A stretch of 64,000 nucleotides of DNA from Earliella scabrosa (lineage: Eukaryota; Basidiomycota; Agaricomycetes; Polyporales; Polyporaceae), in contig JABYQQ010000003.1 in the NCBI GenBank assembly GCA_022605405.1, positions 2,294,001 through 2,358,000 on the forward strand. Reading direction: 5' to 3'. Positions within the stretch are counted from its first letter, which is position 1. The number at the start of each line of letters is the position of its first letter. Positions 46,031-58,739 of the stretch are shown here, piece by piece. A program made the translations under genes and the position numbers. Under the pieces are notes generated by a model, which did not search any database, was not told the origin of the DNA, and worked only from the letters and a program-made list of their open reading frames with translations.

Positions 46031-49000
46031 TATACGGCTGTAACGTGAAGAATAGCTTGCGAATGGCTGTATTAGCATGCCTCATCGTCGGACAGCAGCC
46101 AGCTGCATGCAACTCACAATATGGGCCCTTGGCGGTGCGGGGGCCTACGGGGAACAGGAGAACAGGGCAAACAGTCCACCTAGAGATGGAGGTTGGCGAA
46201 AGAGAAGGAGGAGAAGCTCGGGGCGTGCGTGAGCGCCGTGCTGTCTATAAGGCATGATCTGGATCATAGCAGTTCGCTACAACGCGCATTTCGCACCTGC
46301 CGCTCACTCCCTCGGCTAGGACCCCGGAACCCCACCCGTCTTGTTGCGCCCGCTCCTAGATCCTGTGCCCGATCTACAGCGCCTTCTTCTAACCTTCTCC
46401 ACGAACCTTCCGCCACATCCTGGCTCGTGCGAACCTATTGTCGCTCGGATCGTGCAACACTCACGAACCAGTTTCTATAGGTGCGCTTTTGTGACGAGCA
46501 TCGTGCATTTATTGTCAGTTACTCCGAGACTGAGTCAACAGTAGGTCCGCCCACACATGTTGCAAACAAATCACGGCGCTGGCGTTCATTCAACGCCCAG
46601 GACCCCGGATACATTCCACTCGGCGGCATAGGATTCGTGGCGCCGCCCGGGATGATACACCCTCACCATGACGTTGGTAATGTGGTCGACCCAACATAGG
46701 AATGTTGGCAAGCAAAAACACACGACCTAGGTTCAAGAATTTGAGCTCGGTTCCGTAGAGTGTCAAATATTGGACCCTTGGCAAGTCGCACGCTGACATC
46801 GCATGCAGCAACCTCCCCATGATGGCCTATATGATGGTGTCCTAAAGCATTGGTCACAGGCACGCCTACTCAAAGCGTCGGTCAGGTCGGGGGTTTTGAA
46901 CATCACTCCTCCGGGCTATCCTAGGCGATCGGGGACAGCCTCCACCTTACGAGTTGCGCTTATGCGGTCTAGGGTCCGAATCTTCGGGGATAAACACTGG
47001 TCAGCACAGGGGTGTGGCGAACGGTGGTCGTCATGTACGTACAGCTCCTCGCCCGATCTCGTAGCGAAGACCGCTGACGTGCGCGCGGGCCACATAGAAG
47101 CTGTTCTGAGGCTCCGATGTGGCACGCCATGTTTCTTCAAGTACTAGTGGTGACAATGCGGTTGTCTTCGCCGTAGTGCAATTCAGCAGCATGGGTCCTT
47201 GTGGGTCCAACGTTCACATGTCTTAGATCGCAGTTATCTCCTGCTTGGGCACGGGTTTGTAACAGTACTCGTTGAGAGATCATAAGCTATCTGTGCAACC
47301 GAGATATGAGTGAGACATCCACGTCCACGAATCAGACGCGCCTCATCTAGGTGTGGACAGGTGATCAATCCGTGGCCTGCTGGCCCTTCCGCTATCGTTC
47401 CTGCGGGAGCCTGTACGTATGCGTGTGCGGGAAGAAGTACTACTTGCGGTACCGGGGATGAGATGAACTTGGGAAAACGAAGGAACTGTGGGATAGTCAG
47501 TACCGAACGCGCATGTGCCAACGGCAGCAGTAGGCTTACCTCCAACTCTCGAATCACGAGCGTGCGGTTCTCTGTTCAGTCTATAGAAGGCGATGGAGCG
47601 ACGCGATCGTGGTGCCGACATGGATTGATCGTTGGGCAATGCCTGGTCACACCGACCGACGAATGACCACTGATGATGAGCATGATGTCAATATACAGGA
47701 CGGACGCGCCTGATCGTCCGTCAATGTTGAGTGCGTCGTCAACACGTTACGACCGTACAGCGACCGAGCGACTGGATGTGAACAACTGACAGCTTTGCCC
47801 TGCTCCGCGATTCTGTATGACCACCGATGATGACGACTGTCTTCTCACCAAGATGGCAGATGGTTCAGAGTTGGTCGAAGGGAAACAGATGAACGCCAGG
47901 CCCCATCCACTATGCCGCATTTCCCCACCAATCCCCAACTGAAAGCTGCGATTTGCAAGTTACGGTGTCAGCGACATGATCGAACGCCCTACCACATTCA
48001 CTGGTCAGCGCAGCCCCCAAGTTCAGAAAGTGCGAACTCTGACCATCCACAGTCAAGGTCCGAAGGTCTGACGAATGATTGGCCATCCTGGGCCATCCCG
48101 CTGCCTCCGCTTATCAACTTCGAGCCCGAACAGTTGAACCCTACCCACGCACTAACTGCGCGCACAGTATGGAGCTTGATATCGAGCAGGAGGAGGGACC
48201 ATAGTCACCGCGTTCGCCACGCTTGCGCCCCTGTGCGTGTTCCCCGGCGCACGGGAATGGAACCAACTTGTGGGATTAATCGGCGAGTTGGGCGCAGCGA
48301 ACATTCCGGATGCACCTGTTCTGCGCGTCGGTGTGGACCCAGCGGCTAGGTGGGTGAAGACGAGGACGAGAGCTGTACATCTAAGGGGCGACGGCGGTGA
48401 GTAAGAGAGCCGGTTGAGTCCCAGCATGCAAATTGCGCAGTCGGATGTGGCTGATACGGCGCGACGTACGAAAAGGAAGTTCGTCACCGCGCTCAAGTGA
48501 ACAATATATACTGAAGGTCGGGTCAACGCTTTGCCCCGGAGCCTGTAGCGTTGTGTTTGAGAGAGACGGGCTCGGGGGGAACGAGTCGGAGCGGTATAGG
48601 CGAAACGTCGCAAGGAGCACCCACAGGGGCACTCGGGTGGCCAAGCATTGAAGCCGCCGACGCCCACCTTGAGAGGCTGTTGCTTGAGTGTCTCCGGCGA
48701 GTCGCTGTATGCGCGCATAACTTGACCAGTCGGCCTATGTTGGGTCGTGCATTGCGATGACGAGCGTCGAGAGGTCTAGATGCTACATGGAGTAGACTGT
48801 GTAAGCTTGTGCGATGGCTTCCATTCGTCCACAGCCTGCCTGCCAGAAGCAGTGAGCAAGCAGTAGCATTGAGTACCCAATCTAGGCAATCAACACGCTC
48901 GAGGTGTAGACGAAGGATGTACGTCATCCTGGTGAGATGAATCAGATCGGTCTTATGAGTAGCGATGTGTTGAATGCGCTCACCTACGGAGTGGATGTAG

Positions 49001-49171
49001 TTGTCACATAGAGATATACAGTAAGTGTAACTTAAGTATGCATGAAAGGGAAGGAAACATGTCTGTGATGCAATGCAAGATGCCACCCATATTCAACGTC
49101 CACGTACAGGGGCCTCGTCTCCTCCACCACCCGCCACACCGACCTCCGCTCCAACGGCTACATGGCGTGTC
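46031..49171. other. 3.1 kb without a recognisable gene
   Basis: This region lies between the start of the A1-like gene and the stop of the Brl1/Brr6-like gene. Scattered frames up to about 190 codons on either strand have no domain, no conserved start and no coherent splicing. One minus-strand frame near 46590-46820 (LPRVQYLTLYGTELKFLNL) faintly resembles a leucine-rich repeat of F-box proteins and could be a remnant. The first few hundred bases next to 46030 should be the A1-like gene promoter. Confidence 0.4.
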
Positions 49172-50587
49172 TTACTTGACCTTCGCAGCCTGACCGTCTT
49201 CAAGTCTTCTCCTCCTCGTAGGGATCTCTTCGACTTCGTCCGCAAGCTTCCAGGGTTTGTTGTGCCACTCTTGAGAAGGCGGCAGATATCCGTGCGGCGC
49301 ATGGTAGGGTATCGCAGGCGGCAGAGGATAATGGGGAACTCCAGAGGGTATTGGAGGCATCGGGTTCACGCGCGAGCGGAAGAGCATGATGACGGAGTTG
49401 ATGAAGAACGCGAAGAACGCGAGGGAGACCACCGTGAAAACCTGCGATCGCGGTTGGAGTGTGGTAGGGCGACAAGTACGCAAAATGACTCACAAGGGTC
49501 TTCCAGCTAATCTGCTCGACGAACGTGTTGATAACCTCGCCGAAGACCTCGAAGGTGATCTTAGCTCGGCCGACCTTGGTCGGGTCGCGGTTCATGCACG
49601 TTTCCCATGAGGCACACTGTGCAGTCATAGCGGGTATCCGGCCTTCTGCGCACAGATTCGTTTTGTACGCGAGTTGACATTGCGCAATCTCCTGCACGAT
49701 CTCCATCGAGTATTCACCGACGCGGTGCTCAACGTCGGTGTGGATCATGAAGATGAATTGAGCCAGGAGGTACAAGGCTATTGTTGCCAGCGAGCCGTTA
49801 AAGAACACTTGCACGTATCTGCCCAACGCACGGTAAGGAATCGAACACAACAGTGAAACCGGAATGATGACGCACCCCAACAGACGATATGGCGTGTCAG
49901 ATTGTGGGGCAGTGGGACCCGCGACGTTAAGAGTGTAGTGATTAGTCGTCTTCTGGGTGAGAGGTCCGAGTCGGTCATCCTCCCCAGTTTCCTCCCCGCT
50001 GCTTTCATCATCGTCGATGCGCCCACGACGTCGCCCGAGCCGACTGCGTTCCCGCTCATTCCGCTTCTTGTACACTCTCCGTAGTGCTCCAACTGCCAAC
50101 GCGCGTTCACCCTCCTCCTTCTGCTCCTTGTCGGGGGATGGTCCGCCTGGGCTGACTTCGGACATGTCCACATCGTTCAACTCGGGTTGAGGGAAAGGCA
50201 TGGTCGCCTTGTGGGGTGTATAGGTTGATGGAGGTGCCCAAGGGGGAGAATGTGGTGACTGTGGGACGGGTTCTCGGAACAGGAATGGCATGTTGTTGTT
50301 CTGACCGAAACTGGGCCATGTAGGTGTGCTTGGTGTAGGAAACGAGGGTGTCTGAGGATTGACATCTGCGAACGGACCTAACATAGCGTCAGTAAACCAG
50401 TCGGAGAGCTTGCAGCCCGCGCGGTCCGAGCGATCCCGTCCAGTACCACCCATAGTACTCTGTAGCGAGCTACTGAAATTATAAACAGGTACCACTCACG
50501 TTTTCTTGGTGTGTGCGGGTCTTCTCCAGCGGTTGCCCACGCTGGTTTGGTGTTACTACTCGGCCGCGAGGTGAACTCGAAGTCCAT
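49172..50587 (-). CDS. Brl1/Brr6-family nuclear envelope protein (nuclear pore assembly)
   Basis: Exon 1 is 50587-50500 (MDFEFTSRPSSNTKPAWATA, ending TPRK) and joins at 50377 to RPFADVNPQTPSFPTP. The N-terminal half is disordered and nucleoplasmic or cytosolic. The family core then follows: TM1 in GSLATIALYLLAQFIFMIHT, and a lumenal loop with four conserved cysteines (IAQCQLAYKTNLC and TAQCASWETCMNRDP) expected to form two disulfides. Next comes ITFEVFGEVINTFVEQISWK, and TM2 in VFTVVSLAFFAFFINSVIML. A short Pro-rich C-tail ends in EDGQAAKVK. This 'di-sulfide bridge nucleocytoplasmic transport' domain is specific to Brl1/Brr6, which act in nuclear pore complex assembly and nuclear-envelope lipid balance in organisms with closed mitosis. 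It shares a divergent promoter with ClpP. Confidence 0.9.
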
Positions 50588-50898
50588 CGGGGTCTCTGTC
50601 GACCTGTTCGTGCGCAATCGGGTTGGCATCATCTTTCGTGACCGTACGTATGCACGGTGTCGTAATGTCGTGAGATATGCTGAGGCGCAGAGAGAGCTGA
50701 CCCTGGGGCCAAGAGGAGGTGGTGGTCGACGCAAGAGAACTCTCGTGGCTCGACGTCGAGCAAAGCGCGCAAACGCGTACATCACGTGAACGCGGTACAC
50801 GCGCGCGCGCACTTGACCGGCGTCTAGTTATGTAGTCGCGCCTCCGACGCACTCAACGACGACCTCGGCGACTCGCACAACGGTCGCGTGCCGACGTC
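50588..50898. promoter_or_regulatory. Bidirectional promoter between the Brl1/Brr6-like gene and ClpP
   Basis: Only 311 bases separate the two ATGs. The centre-right part carries ACGCGT (50773-50778), a CACGTG E-box (50783-50788) and an alternating CG tract (CACGCGCGCGCGCAC, about 50798-50812). Shared regulation of the two divergent genes is possible but inferred only from the compact spacing. Confidence 0.5.
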
Positions 50899-51993
50899 AT
50901 GTCTTTCGCTCTCAGACAGTCCGTGTCTCGCACTTTTGCGGCCCGTTTGGTCCAGCGGGCACCATCACTACCTCGACATGCTCGTCAACTACATCCACTG
51001 GCAGCAGACTGGAGCGGGTTGGGACATGCGCATCCAGTGACAGCGAACCTGGTTCCTATCGTGATTGAGCAGACGGTAAGCCTGTAAACAAGTGCTTTGG
51101 AGTCTATGAGACCGACAACCGCCACTATATGCGGCTTTTTAGGGCAGGGGAGAGCGGAGCTACGATATATTTTCGCGGCTGCTGCGAGAACGTGTGATCA
51201 TGCTGTACGGACCGGTGAGTGCACTCATAGTGTGTGCAATGAGTTTTTCTTCACGACCCATAGATCAGAGATACCGACTCTGCTCTCATTGTCGCACAAC
51301 TACTCTTCCTTGAAGCGGAGGAGACATCGAAACCGATTCATGTTTATATAAACTCACCCGGGGGCAGTGTGACCGCTGGTCTTGCCATCTATGACACGGT
51401 GAGCATCCTGTGTGTGGTCAGGTTTTGGTCTACTGACCCAGGCGCAGATGCAATACGTATCATCACCGATTCACACCTACTGTGTAGGCCAAGCCTGCTC
51501 CATGGGCTCACTGCTACTTGCTGCTGGTGAGAAGGGTAAACGGCATGCGCTCCCACATTCCAGCATTATGATCCACCGTACGTCTATGTCTCTGGTAGGG
51601 CAATTCATCCGCGATAATTCGATATCATCACAGAACCTTCCGGTGGCGCGTCTGGGCAAGCCAGCGACATTGCCATCCATGCAAAAGAGATTCTTCGCGT
51701 ACGCGAAGTGCTTACCGGCATATACCAAAAGCACTGCGCACGCGATGGCGAGTCGCTTGAGGACGGCCTGCAACGATTCCGTGAGTCGGCATTGGGCATC
51801 TGTTGTTGTACCCATGCTTACAACGGTGCTATTCTCAGAAACAGCGCTGGAACGGGATTACTTCATGACAGGTATGTTAGCTGTTGTCGTGGATGCTGCT
51901 GCCGACTGACAGCATGCAACAGCGGATGAGGCCCTTAGCTTCGGGATCGTGGATAGAGTCTTGGAGAGACGTCCCAAGACGGACAGTGTATAG
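50899..51993 (+). CDS. CLPP: Mitochondrial ATP-dependent Clp protease proteolytic subunit
   Basis: The barrel-shaped serine peptidase that degrades proteins in the mitochondrial matrix with ClpX. The N-terminal 45 residues ([20 protein letters not shown]) are a targeting peptide. Seven exons were joined: LVPIVIEQT, then [37 protein letters not shown] and [18 protein letters not shown]. The nucleophile Ser lies in [14 protein letters not shown] (codon near 51499), the catalytic His in [16 protein letters not shown], and the catalytic Asp region in [15 protein letters not shown], spread over short exons. The product ends [11 protein letters not shown]. All triad elements are present, so the enzyme should be active. 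Length, about 240 residues including the presequence, is normal. S. cerevisiae lacks ClpP, but many filamentous fungi and basidiomycetes keep it. Confidence 0.93.
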
Positions 51994-54900
51994 AGATCGC
52001 CCGTGACGCCGTATAGAAACACCATTCTCTCCGCTCTCAAAACCTCACATGCTCTAATGCTAACTCACGACCACGGTCGCAAGAGACAGCAAGACAGCTT
52101 GATCCCTGCTCACAAGTATCTTGCCTTCATGCTTTCGCGAGCCAGGGAAGACTTCATCTTGACGTCTACTACTCTCGCGTCCGGATCGTGCCGATGGAGC
52201 ATTTGCCAGGATGCATGAAGTCAGAGACAGGTTAACCGATGTCGAGAGTCAGTACTCATGAATAGAAGCAGGCGAGTGAGACCTGCATCGAAGTATCTGC
52301 AAGAGACTACAAGACCTCGACATCTGACATTGTAGTGGCACTTCCCAGCGTTCATCCTATTGATGACCGGACCACACGCCATTCTCCGGGCTCGGCGGAG
52401 ACAGGCACAGTGCTTCCGGTACGTGTCGTCTGTTGCGTAGAAACAAGTTTGCTGAGAATTCGAACTGGTAGCGGGCCAGCGGAGCGTTGACGGCCGGTGC
52501 TCTGCTTCGACGGCACCCCTCCGTCAGGGGGCCGGGAAGGTAAGGCGGACATTCTCACTCGGAGAACGTCAACTACTGAATTCCCGAGCACACGAACCAC
52601 GGTGCAAGTCTCAATGCACTCCTCCGTCAGGGCTGCGAATCTCTGACCACAGCGGGAAAATACAGTAAGTATACCCGGCAACACAGCTGACCATCATCAT
52701 CAGGTACCGCATCGGCTCCTGTAAGGACGAAAATATCCCGACCGGGTCCGTCAAACGTTCAGCGTGCGACTGCAGCAGAATGTCGCCGGCCTTCGCACCC
52801 TGAATAGCTTGCGCAGAAACGCCGCTGAGGACCCGCGACGCACGACTTCGGACATGCATGGAAGAACCTCTTGAACTTTCCTGGCTGTCGTGACCGTCGG
52901 CTGTTATTGCCTGGCCACAGTCGTGTCCTTATCGGTGCGAGATCGGCACGTCCGGGAATGGTGTGTTCTCACATCCAGTAGTCTCAGCCAGTCGTGTCAT
53001 TGACATAGCGTTCGCGGAGTTTGGCATGCAAAGGGCCGTCTGCGAATACGGACGTCGGCCGGTTGCGCAGCGGTGTGCCGGTGCTCACACACGAATGGCG
53101 AATGGCACAATCCTGGATTGTGATGTGAACCCGAAGCGGGACCAGAACGGAGGCGTACGACCAGAAAGCGTACGTCAGGGACCAGGCCTAGACGTCGAGC
53201 TTACCCTGCCACGAGGAAAGTTCTTGGAGCTTTTGGAGTATGCCCAGGTTCCAGATTCATCTTCACTATTATTCTGGGTGACCAGTAAATCCGCTGCAAA
53301 TGTTCCATTGCAGTACTGCGAGCAAAGGGTACGTCGCGTCATGTATCTCGATCACAGGCTCACCGCGACTCACCGCGCAGCTCAGCTTTCATTCACTTCC
53401 ACAATGTGGATTTCCTGACGGAACGGGAACTGGCAGCTGCAAGTGAGGATCTTTCTTGCGCCACCTCCTGGGAGGAACGCTCATCCGTATAAAGTTTACA
53501 GGCGTACCAGGGTTCGTGCTTCTTCCATTGCAACATGGTAGCAATCCTGCTCGCCATTTAGGCGTGGCATCCCTATCCCTATTTGCGCATAGTCCAGATC
53601 GATGGCCGTGACCCGATGTTGTGGCACATAGACGCGAGGGACGCATGATGTAGTATGGTGGTCTACGGTGCGAACATTCCCTGACTAATTGAACTCTGGA
53701 ACATGCGCCTTGAGGAGATTCCCGCGTCGAAGCGACCCATGCTGCCGCGGGCCTCTCACGGCGCGTTCCCCTCCCCCGGAACCTCTCTGGCGTGTATCTG
53801 AATGGCTCATGAAGCTCCGCGTCGTCTCATGACCCAACGCGCACAGTGTGAGTTTGGTTCCCTTCCACTCGTGTGGCGTCCATCTGACAGGCCGTACGCG
53901 GTGCAGGCGAGGCGTGAATGGACGGAACCTAGAGCTTCCGAGCGGTTCGCGCTCGCCGTTCAATGGCTACCGTTGTGCAAATCGAGCACGTATTCTCGCC
54001 GACAGCGCATTCAGGCTCTCGCTAGCCATACTTCGCAACGGCAACCCTCCATCTCTGGAAGGATCTCTACCGGCCGGGTTCCGCCGAGGTCTCAGGCCCG
54101 CGCACGAGGACGTGCCGAAGACGTCGAACCGTCAAACAAGAAGACGGTTGGCAACTTCCTTCCCGCGCTGGCGGGACGGTCCAGGATGGACCCTGTTCCT
54201 GCCGAAGGGCTGAACACGAACTTACTGAAGCCTCCCGTGGCGCTGAAGATTCACATCTGGCGGTCGACGGTGAGTGCTTCGCCCATGATACCCCATCAAG
54301 AAGTCACCTTACGTGGATGACATGAACCATATCATGGGGCTCCTGATCCGCGCGCTCAGCGAAGATGGGTCGGGGCGGAACATGGTGGGTCGCGGGGCTG
54401 CTGGGGTTGTTTCTCAGCCCTTGCGGACTCGAGGGTAGTCCTGTCACATTTGCTTTCGGGGGCTATGCCCATGTAAGTACCCCCGCTCCTCTGCTACGCT
54501 GCTTCTTATCCACACTAATTCCCGAGCTCGCAGTCACCTAGATCACTAGCGTCGCGTACGGTTGCCCGCACCATATTGCGGCCGGCCTCCGCGCGGTTCG
54601 CTCGAAGCTTCGCTTGCCGTCACAGAATCCCTTCCCCAACACAGTAGACTTCGGGACCCTACGCGAATGCGACCCTGCAGAGACTCGGTGGGCGTTCGGA
54701 GCGACTTCTCCATGCTCCTCGCTTCCTCTACGTCCGGTATCCGGACTCGGGTGAGTAGCCGCTATTCTAATACCCTTCTGTGCCACGCTCCTCGTCGGTA
54801 GAGAGGCATTTGTGACGTGCTCGGCGGTCGCCGTGCGACCGTGACGAACCGTGTGGGTGAGCCCCCTTACGAAGTGCGAGCTTTCTCCAGATTGGGCTGA

Positions 54901-56517
54901 TCGTCTTACTCGCGGTGCGCCGCATCTCGCAACCGCGTTGTGTTTGCTTGACACCCGCCGCAAGGCACCTGCGGCGACTTGCGCAACCCAGCTCTGCGGC
55001 TGCGATCCATGCTTGCGGAAGCTTGCGCTATCGGACACATGCACGTTCGCGATGCTCTCAGCGATGAGCGTGCTAGGTCCGACTGCCTATCGGTCCTGCT
55101 GCCGATGAAGACACGCGGTGGAGCTCCCCGAAGAGGAGTGCGGAGTGCTTATCCCTCGTTATGAGCGCAAACCGCATTCCAGGAGAGGAGGGCCCGGTGT
55201 GGCGGATCCTCCATACTTGAACGGTTCCACGGCATTCACACTGCGCGCGGCGACGCTCAATCTTGAGTTGCGGGATGAAACCTCCTTATGGTGGGTGCAC
55301 ACTCCGGTGGATATAGTAGGGGAGGGGCACTAATCTGATTCCGGGACGTAGCAGACGTAAGGTGCGGATGCCATTTGGTCGCAAGACACCTGAGGTCCGC
55401 CTCTACTCATCTGGCGAGATATCAGCGACATGATTGGCTTCAATGTGGACAACTGTCTTCCGGATGTAGCACGATCAGCGGTCCCGATGATACCCCGCTC
55501 GCGCAAGCCCGGGAGGCCTGTCATCTCCAGCAACATAAGAGGGACAAGTGCCGCGTATACGCAGTTGCAAGTCGCCGCTCTCGAGAAATTGACTTCTGAG
55601 TCGCACTGCTCGCCTCGGCGCCGCCCGAGTCTGTTCCAGCGACGTAACGTTCTCTTATCGGAAAAGTATGGTGCCACCAGCCGAGAATGTCACTGGATAA
55701 CTCAGATGCTAACTAGTGATTCCTAGGTGTAGGTCATGGGCGTATATGCCGCCACTGACCCAGGAACGGTGGCATCCAGGCATCCCTGATTTGGCGATAG
55801 CCCAGACCGAATCACCACTTGGAAGAAGGACCCGTACAGATGACGACCTTCACGAATGGGACAGTGCGTGTACATATGTCAAGCGCAATGCCTAACATGC
55901 CCACCGCTAGAGAATCAGACTGTTGCGGTCATACGTTGACCTGTCGGTGATATGCCTTGCCCACGATGCTTGGTTCTTCGTGCTTGCAGTGGACGGCTCA
56001 ATACTGCACTCGTCGACCTCGTGCTACGAGCGATGCGCGCGCGATCGATCAGCTGATGCGGGGAAGGGAGGCGCGGACCCACCTTGCTCATGAATGGAGA
56101 CGCTGCCAGCTCCTGCCACCGACGTCAGACGCCGCATCCTCAGCCGATCGCGTCCGAACTGCGCGGCTGGTGTGCGGGCTGTCTTCCCCAGGCGATGTCA
56201 GCTGCCCCGGTACCGTTATGGGCGCGCAACCAGATTCGCCAACCAGAGGCCGAGAGAGGCGAGGGTTGAGCGCGGCGACGTGTTTCACGTCCCACATAAG
56301 ACTGAGGCGGCTTCTTCGCACAGGATTCACGGCATGTCCATAGCTCGGAACTTCTGAATGGTGCTCGACAAATTATGCTTGGATTGGAACCCAGTCGAAT
56401 TGACTGTTCCATGGGAGCGGGCATCACTGTGTATATATCTCTGCGAAGGGTGACCGACGCGGAAGCCCTTCGGCATGCACCTTTCTCCTTCTGACCTTGG
56501 ACCATAACTTATTCAAC
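51994..56517. other. 4.5 kb without a recognisable gene
   Basis: The longest gene-free stretch. Many medium frames (up to about 172 codons, for example near 53802-54320 plus and 54538-55044 minus) occur, but none carries a known motif, and exon-like pieces cannot be joined into a consistent model. A frame near 54541-54720 (plus; HHIAAGLRAVRSKLRLPSQN) looks more natural than most and may be part of a decayed gene. No long terminal repeats, terminal inverted repeats or transposase motifs were noticed. It may be ageing, mutated duplicate DNA or a non-coding RNA region. Confidence 0.4.
56431..56439. promoter_or_regulatory. TATA box upstream of the DUF6534 gene
   Basis: GTATATATC about 80-87 bases before the ATG at 56518, a suitable distance for a fungal core promoter. 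No other promoter element was recognised. Confidence 0.4.
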
Positions 56518-58739
56518 ATGTCTCCTTCCGCTCTCTCTGCCACCGGAAACGTTGACGCGGTCGCTAACAACGCAAGTGATGTCAATCCTCTGCAAACGGT
56601 CTACAATCATCCTCCGCCACCTGTCCTCTTGGGCGGTCTCATTGCACTCTTGTAAGTTGACTTTATCCTAATTGAGATTATACAGTAACATCGGTGCTAG
56701 CCTCTCCGGTGTCGTGTTCATGCAAGTCGTGCTGTACTTCCAAATGTACCAGTCGGATCGCCCAAGAACGAAAAGCATAGTGCGTCGGCATGTACTTAGC
56801 GCTGACCTATCTCCTCACCTGTGCTCATCCAGGTTGTCGCCGTATGGTTCGTTCCTCAGTCACCCTCTCGAATACAGTGACTTTCCTTTCCTCATGTCTT
56901 CATGACGCAATACGCAGGCTCTTAGACATCACGCACTCCATCATGGTGTGCACCGCGAACTGGCAGAACCTAATAGCGGATTACGGGGAGTATCAGATGT
57001 TGGACAAGATTCAATGGTGAGTCAGACGACCCCTGCCTGGTTGCTTCGATTGCACATACGGAGCTCGCTCATATACGTTCTACCAGGTCCATTCCTGTAA
57101 GTACCTCAAAGTTTGAGGGATGAAGACCTGCGTCTCACGTCATCCCGCACTATCCCCAAGCTCACGATCACCCTTACCGTAAGTGTCATACAATGCAAAT
57201 CTTATGGCTATTTTTGACACCTTACAATAGGCCATGACAACAGTCATTGTCCATTGGTGAGCAATGATTGTGAAACACCTTCAACAAAGACTGACATAGT
57301 ATCCTCGTAGCTTCTTCATCCATCGCATTTGGAAGCGTATGTATCACTTTGTCGAAGTTCGCAGGAGAATTGTATCGCTCACGGTCGGGCGACAGTGAGC
57401 CGAGGAAACTACCTTATCACCATCCCATTAGTCAGTATTTGACTTCTCATTCCTTCTCGTGCTGATATCTTTGGCAATAATCAGATGGCTCTTGCGCTCC
57501 TACGAATTGGTGAGCGCACTACCATCGCTCGCCTGGAGACCGTACTCATCGCTTTCGTTGCCATGCAGCATCTGCCCTTGGTGAGCAAAGTTGTACTATC
57601 AGCATAAGCAGCTCGTAGCTAATATACGGTATAGTTACCACCGCACAAATGTACGTGCGCCCGATCAGCGTTGGATGTTCGAGTCCTCATGGGGTACCTT
57701 CAGGCTCCGTCTCAGAAGCTATGTATCATTCATCAGAGAATTCACCGTGAGTAGCCCCACCCTATCCGTCGTCGGGTTTCGTACTGAGACTTGCTCACTA
57801 GTACATCTTCACCCTCGGACTTGCCATATCGGCCTCTCTCGACATCCTAATCACCGTCACTCTTTGCTACTACATCCGCAAGGGCCGTGCAGGCTTCACT
57901 CGGTGAGGCTTACCTGGACGTTTTACAGTCATCGTATTGACGTGCCTGTGACACCGCTAGAATCAACCATATGATCGACGCACTCACTCTCTACACCGTG
58001 GAGAACGGCATGCTGACTTGGCAAGTGGCAATCCTGACAACTCTCACCCTGTCATAGCTGATACCCAACCCATGAACAGTATCGCCACTGCGCTCTCGCT
58101 GTTCTTCGTATGTCTCGTGTTGCACGGTGAGCCCAGAAGGATGCTAACGAGGTTCACATGCGACAGTGGCTCTTCATGCGGAGGAACTTCGTGTTCCTCG
58201 GAATGCATCTCGCGATCAACAAACGTTCGTCTGCGCCTACTTACTTCCAAAGTACTCAGCTTACGCGATTGATCATAGTTTACGCGAACTCGTTACTAGC
58301 GAGGTGAGCTGCGTCTCCGGACTGCAACACGAACAGCCCTGACGTCCTGTAGTCTGAATGCCCGCAAGTCCCTCGCAATCAGGGTACAAGGATCCAACGA
58401 CCGCTATCCTCTCCCAGTCATGCTCGCGAACCCTCCTCACAGTCCCCGCAATTTCGTAAGTGTTGCTTGCAAACGAACCATGCTCGAGGCTAATTCCTGC
58501 CACAGTCGCGACCTGACCACACTGCGAGCACAAAGGCGAGTTCGCATCATCTCATCCCCGGTGAAGCTGAGGCTGATCGGCTTGTGGTGTCTCAGCAGCC
58601 TCTGCAGGTCACAATCGATGTCGAGCGGACGGTGCAACGTGACATGGAAAGTGGCCCTGCACCTCCCGTCGAAGTCGACCTCGGCTCCCCACAGAAGTCG
58701 CGTAAGTCTGATAGCGACACCTTAGCGTCGGACACGTAG
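56518..58739 (+). CDS. DUF6534-type multi-pass membrane protein
   Basis: Many short exons separated by short introns, typical of this very large agaricomycete family. The N-terminus MSPSALSATGNVDAVANNAS leads to a first membrane-proximal segment (PVLLGGLIALL, spliced to FNIGASLSGVVFMQVVLYFQ). It is followed by MYQSDRPRTKS, LLDITHSIMVCTANWQNLI, a short TM helix around LTITLTAMTTVIVH, and FFIHRIWK. The DUF6534 part contains FTLGLAISASLDILITVTLC then YYIRKGRAGF, HMIDALTLYTVENGMLT and IATALSLFF, ending its core at VYANSLLASLNARKSLAIR. A polar cytosolic tail ends in SDSDTLASDT. About seven helices are expected. The function is unknown; these proteins have a GPCR-like layout, but no ligand or coupling is established. 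The exact intron borders in the middle of the gene are approximate. Confidence 0.8.

Noticed and set aside
48152..48718. 188-codon minus-strand frame
   Set aside because: Low-information translation with no hydrophobic pattern, domain or splice partners.
52963..53418. 151-codon plus-strand frame
   Set aside because: The composition is plausible, but no motif is recognised and no neighbouring exon can be joined.
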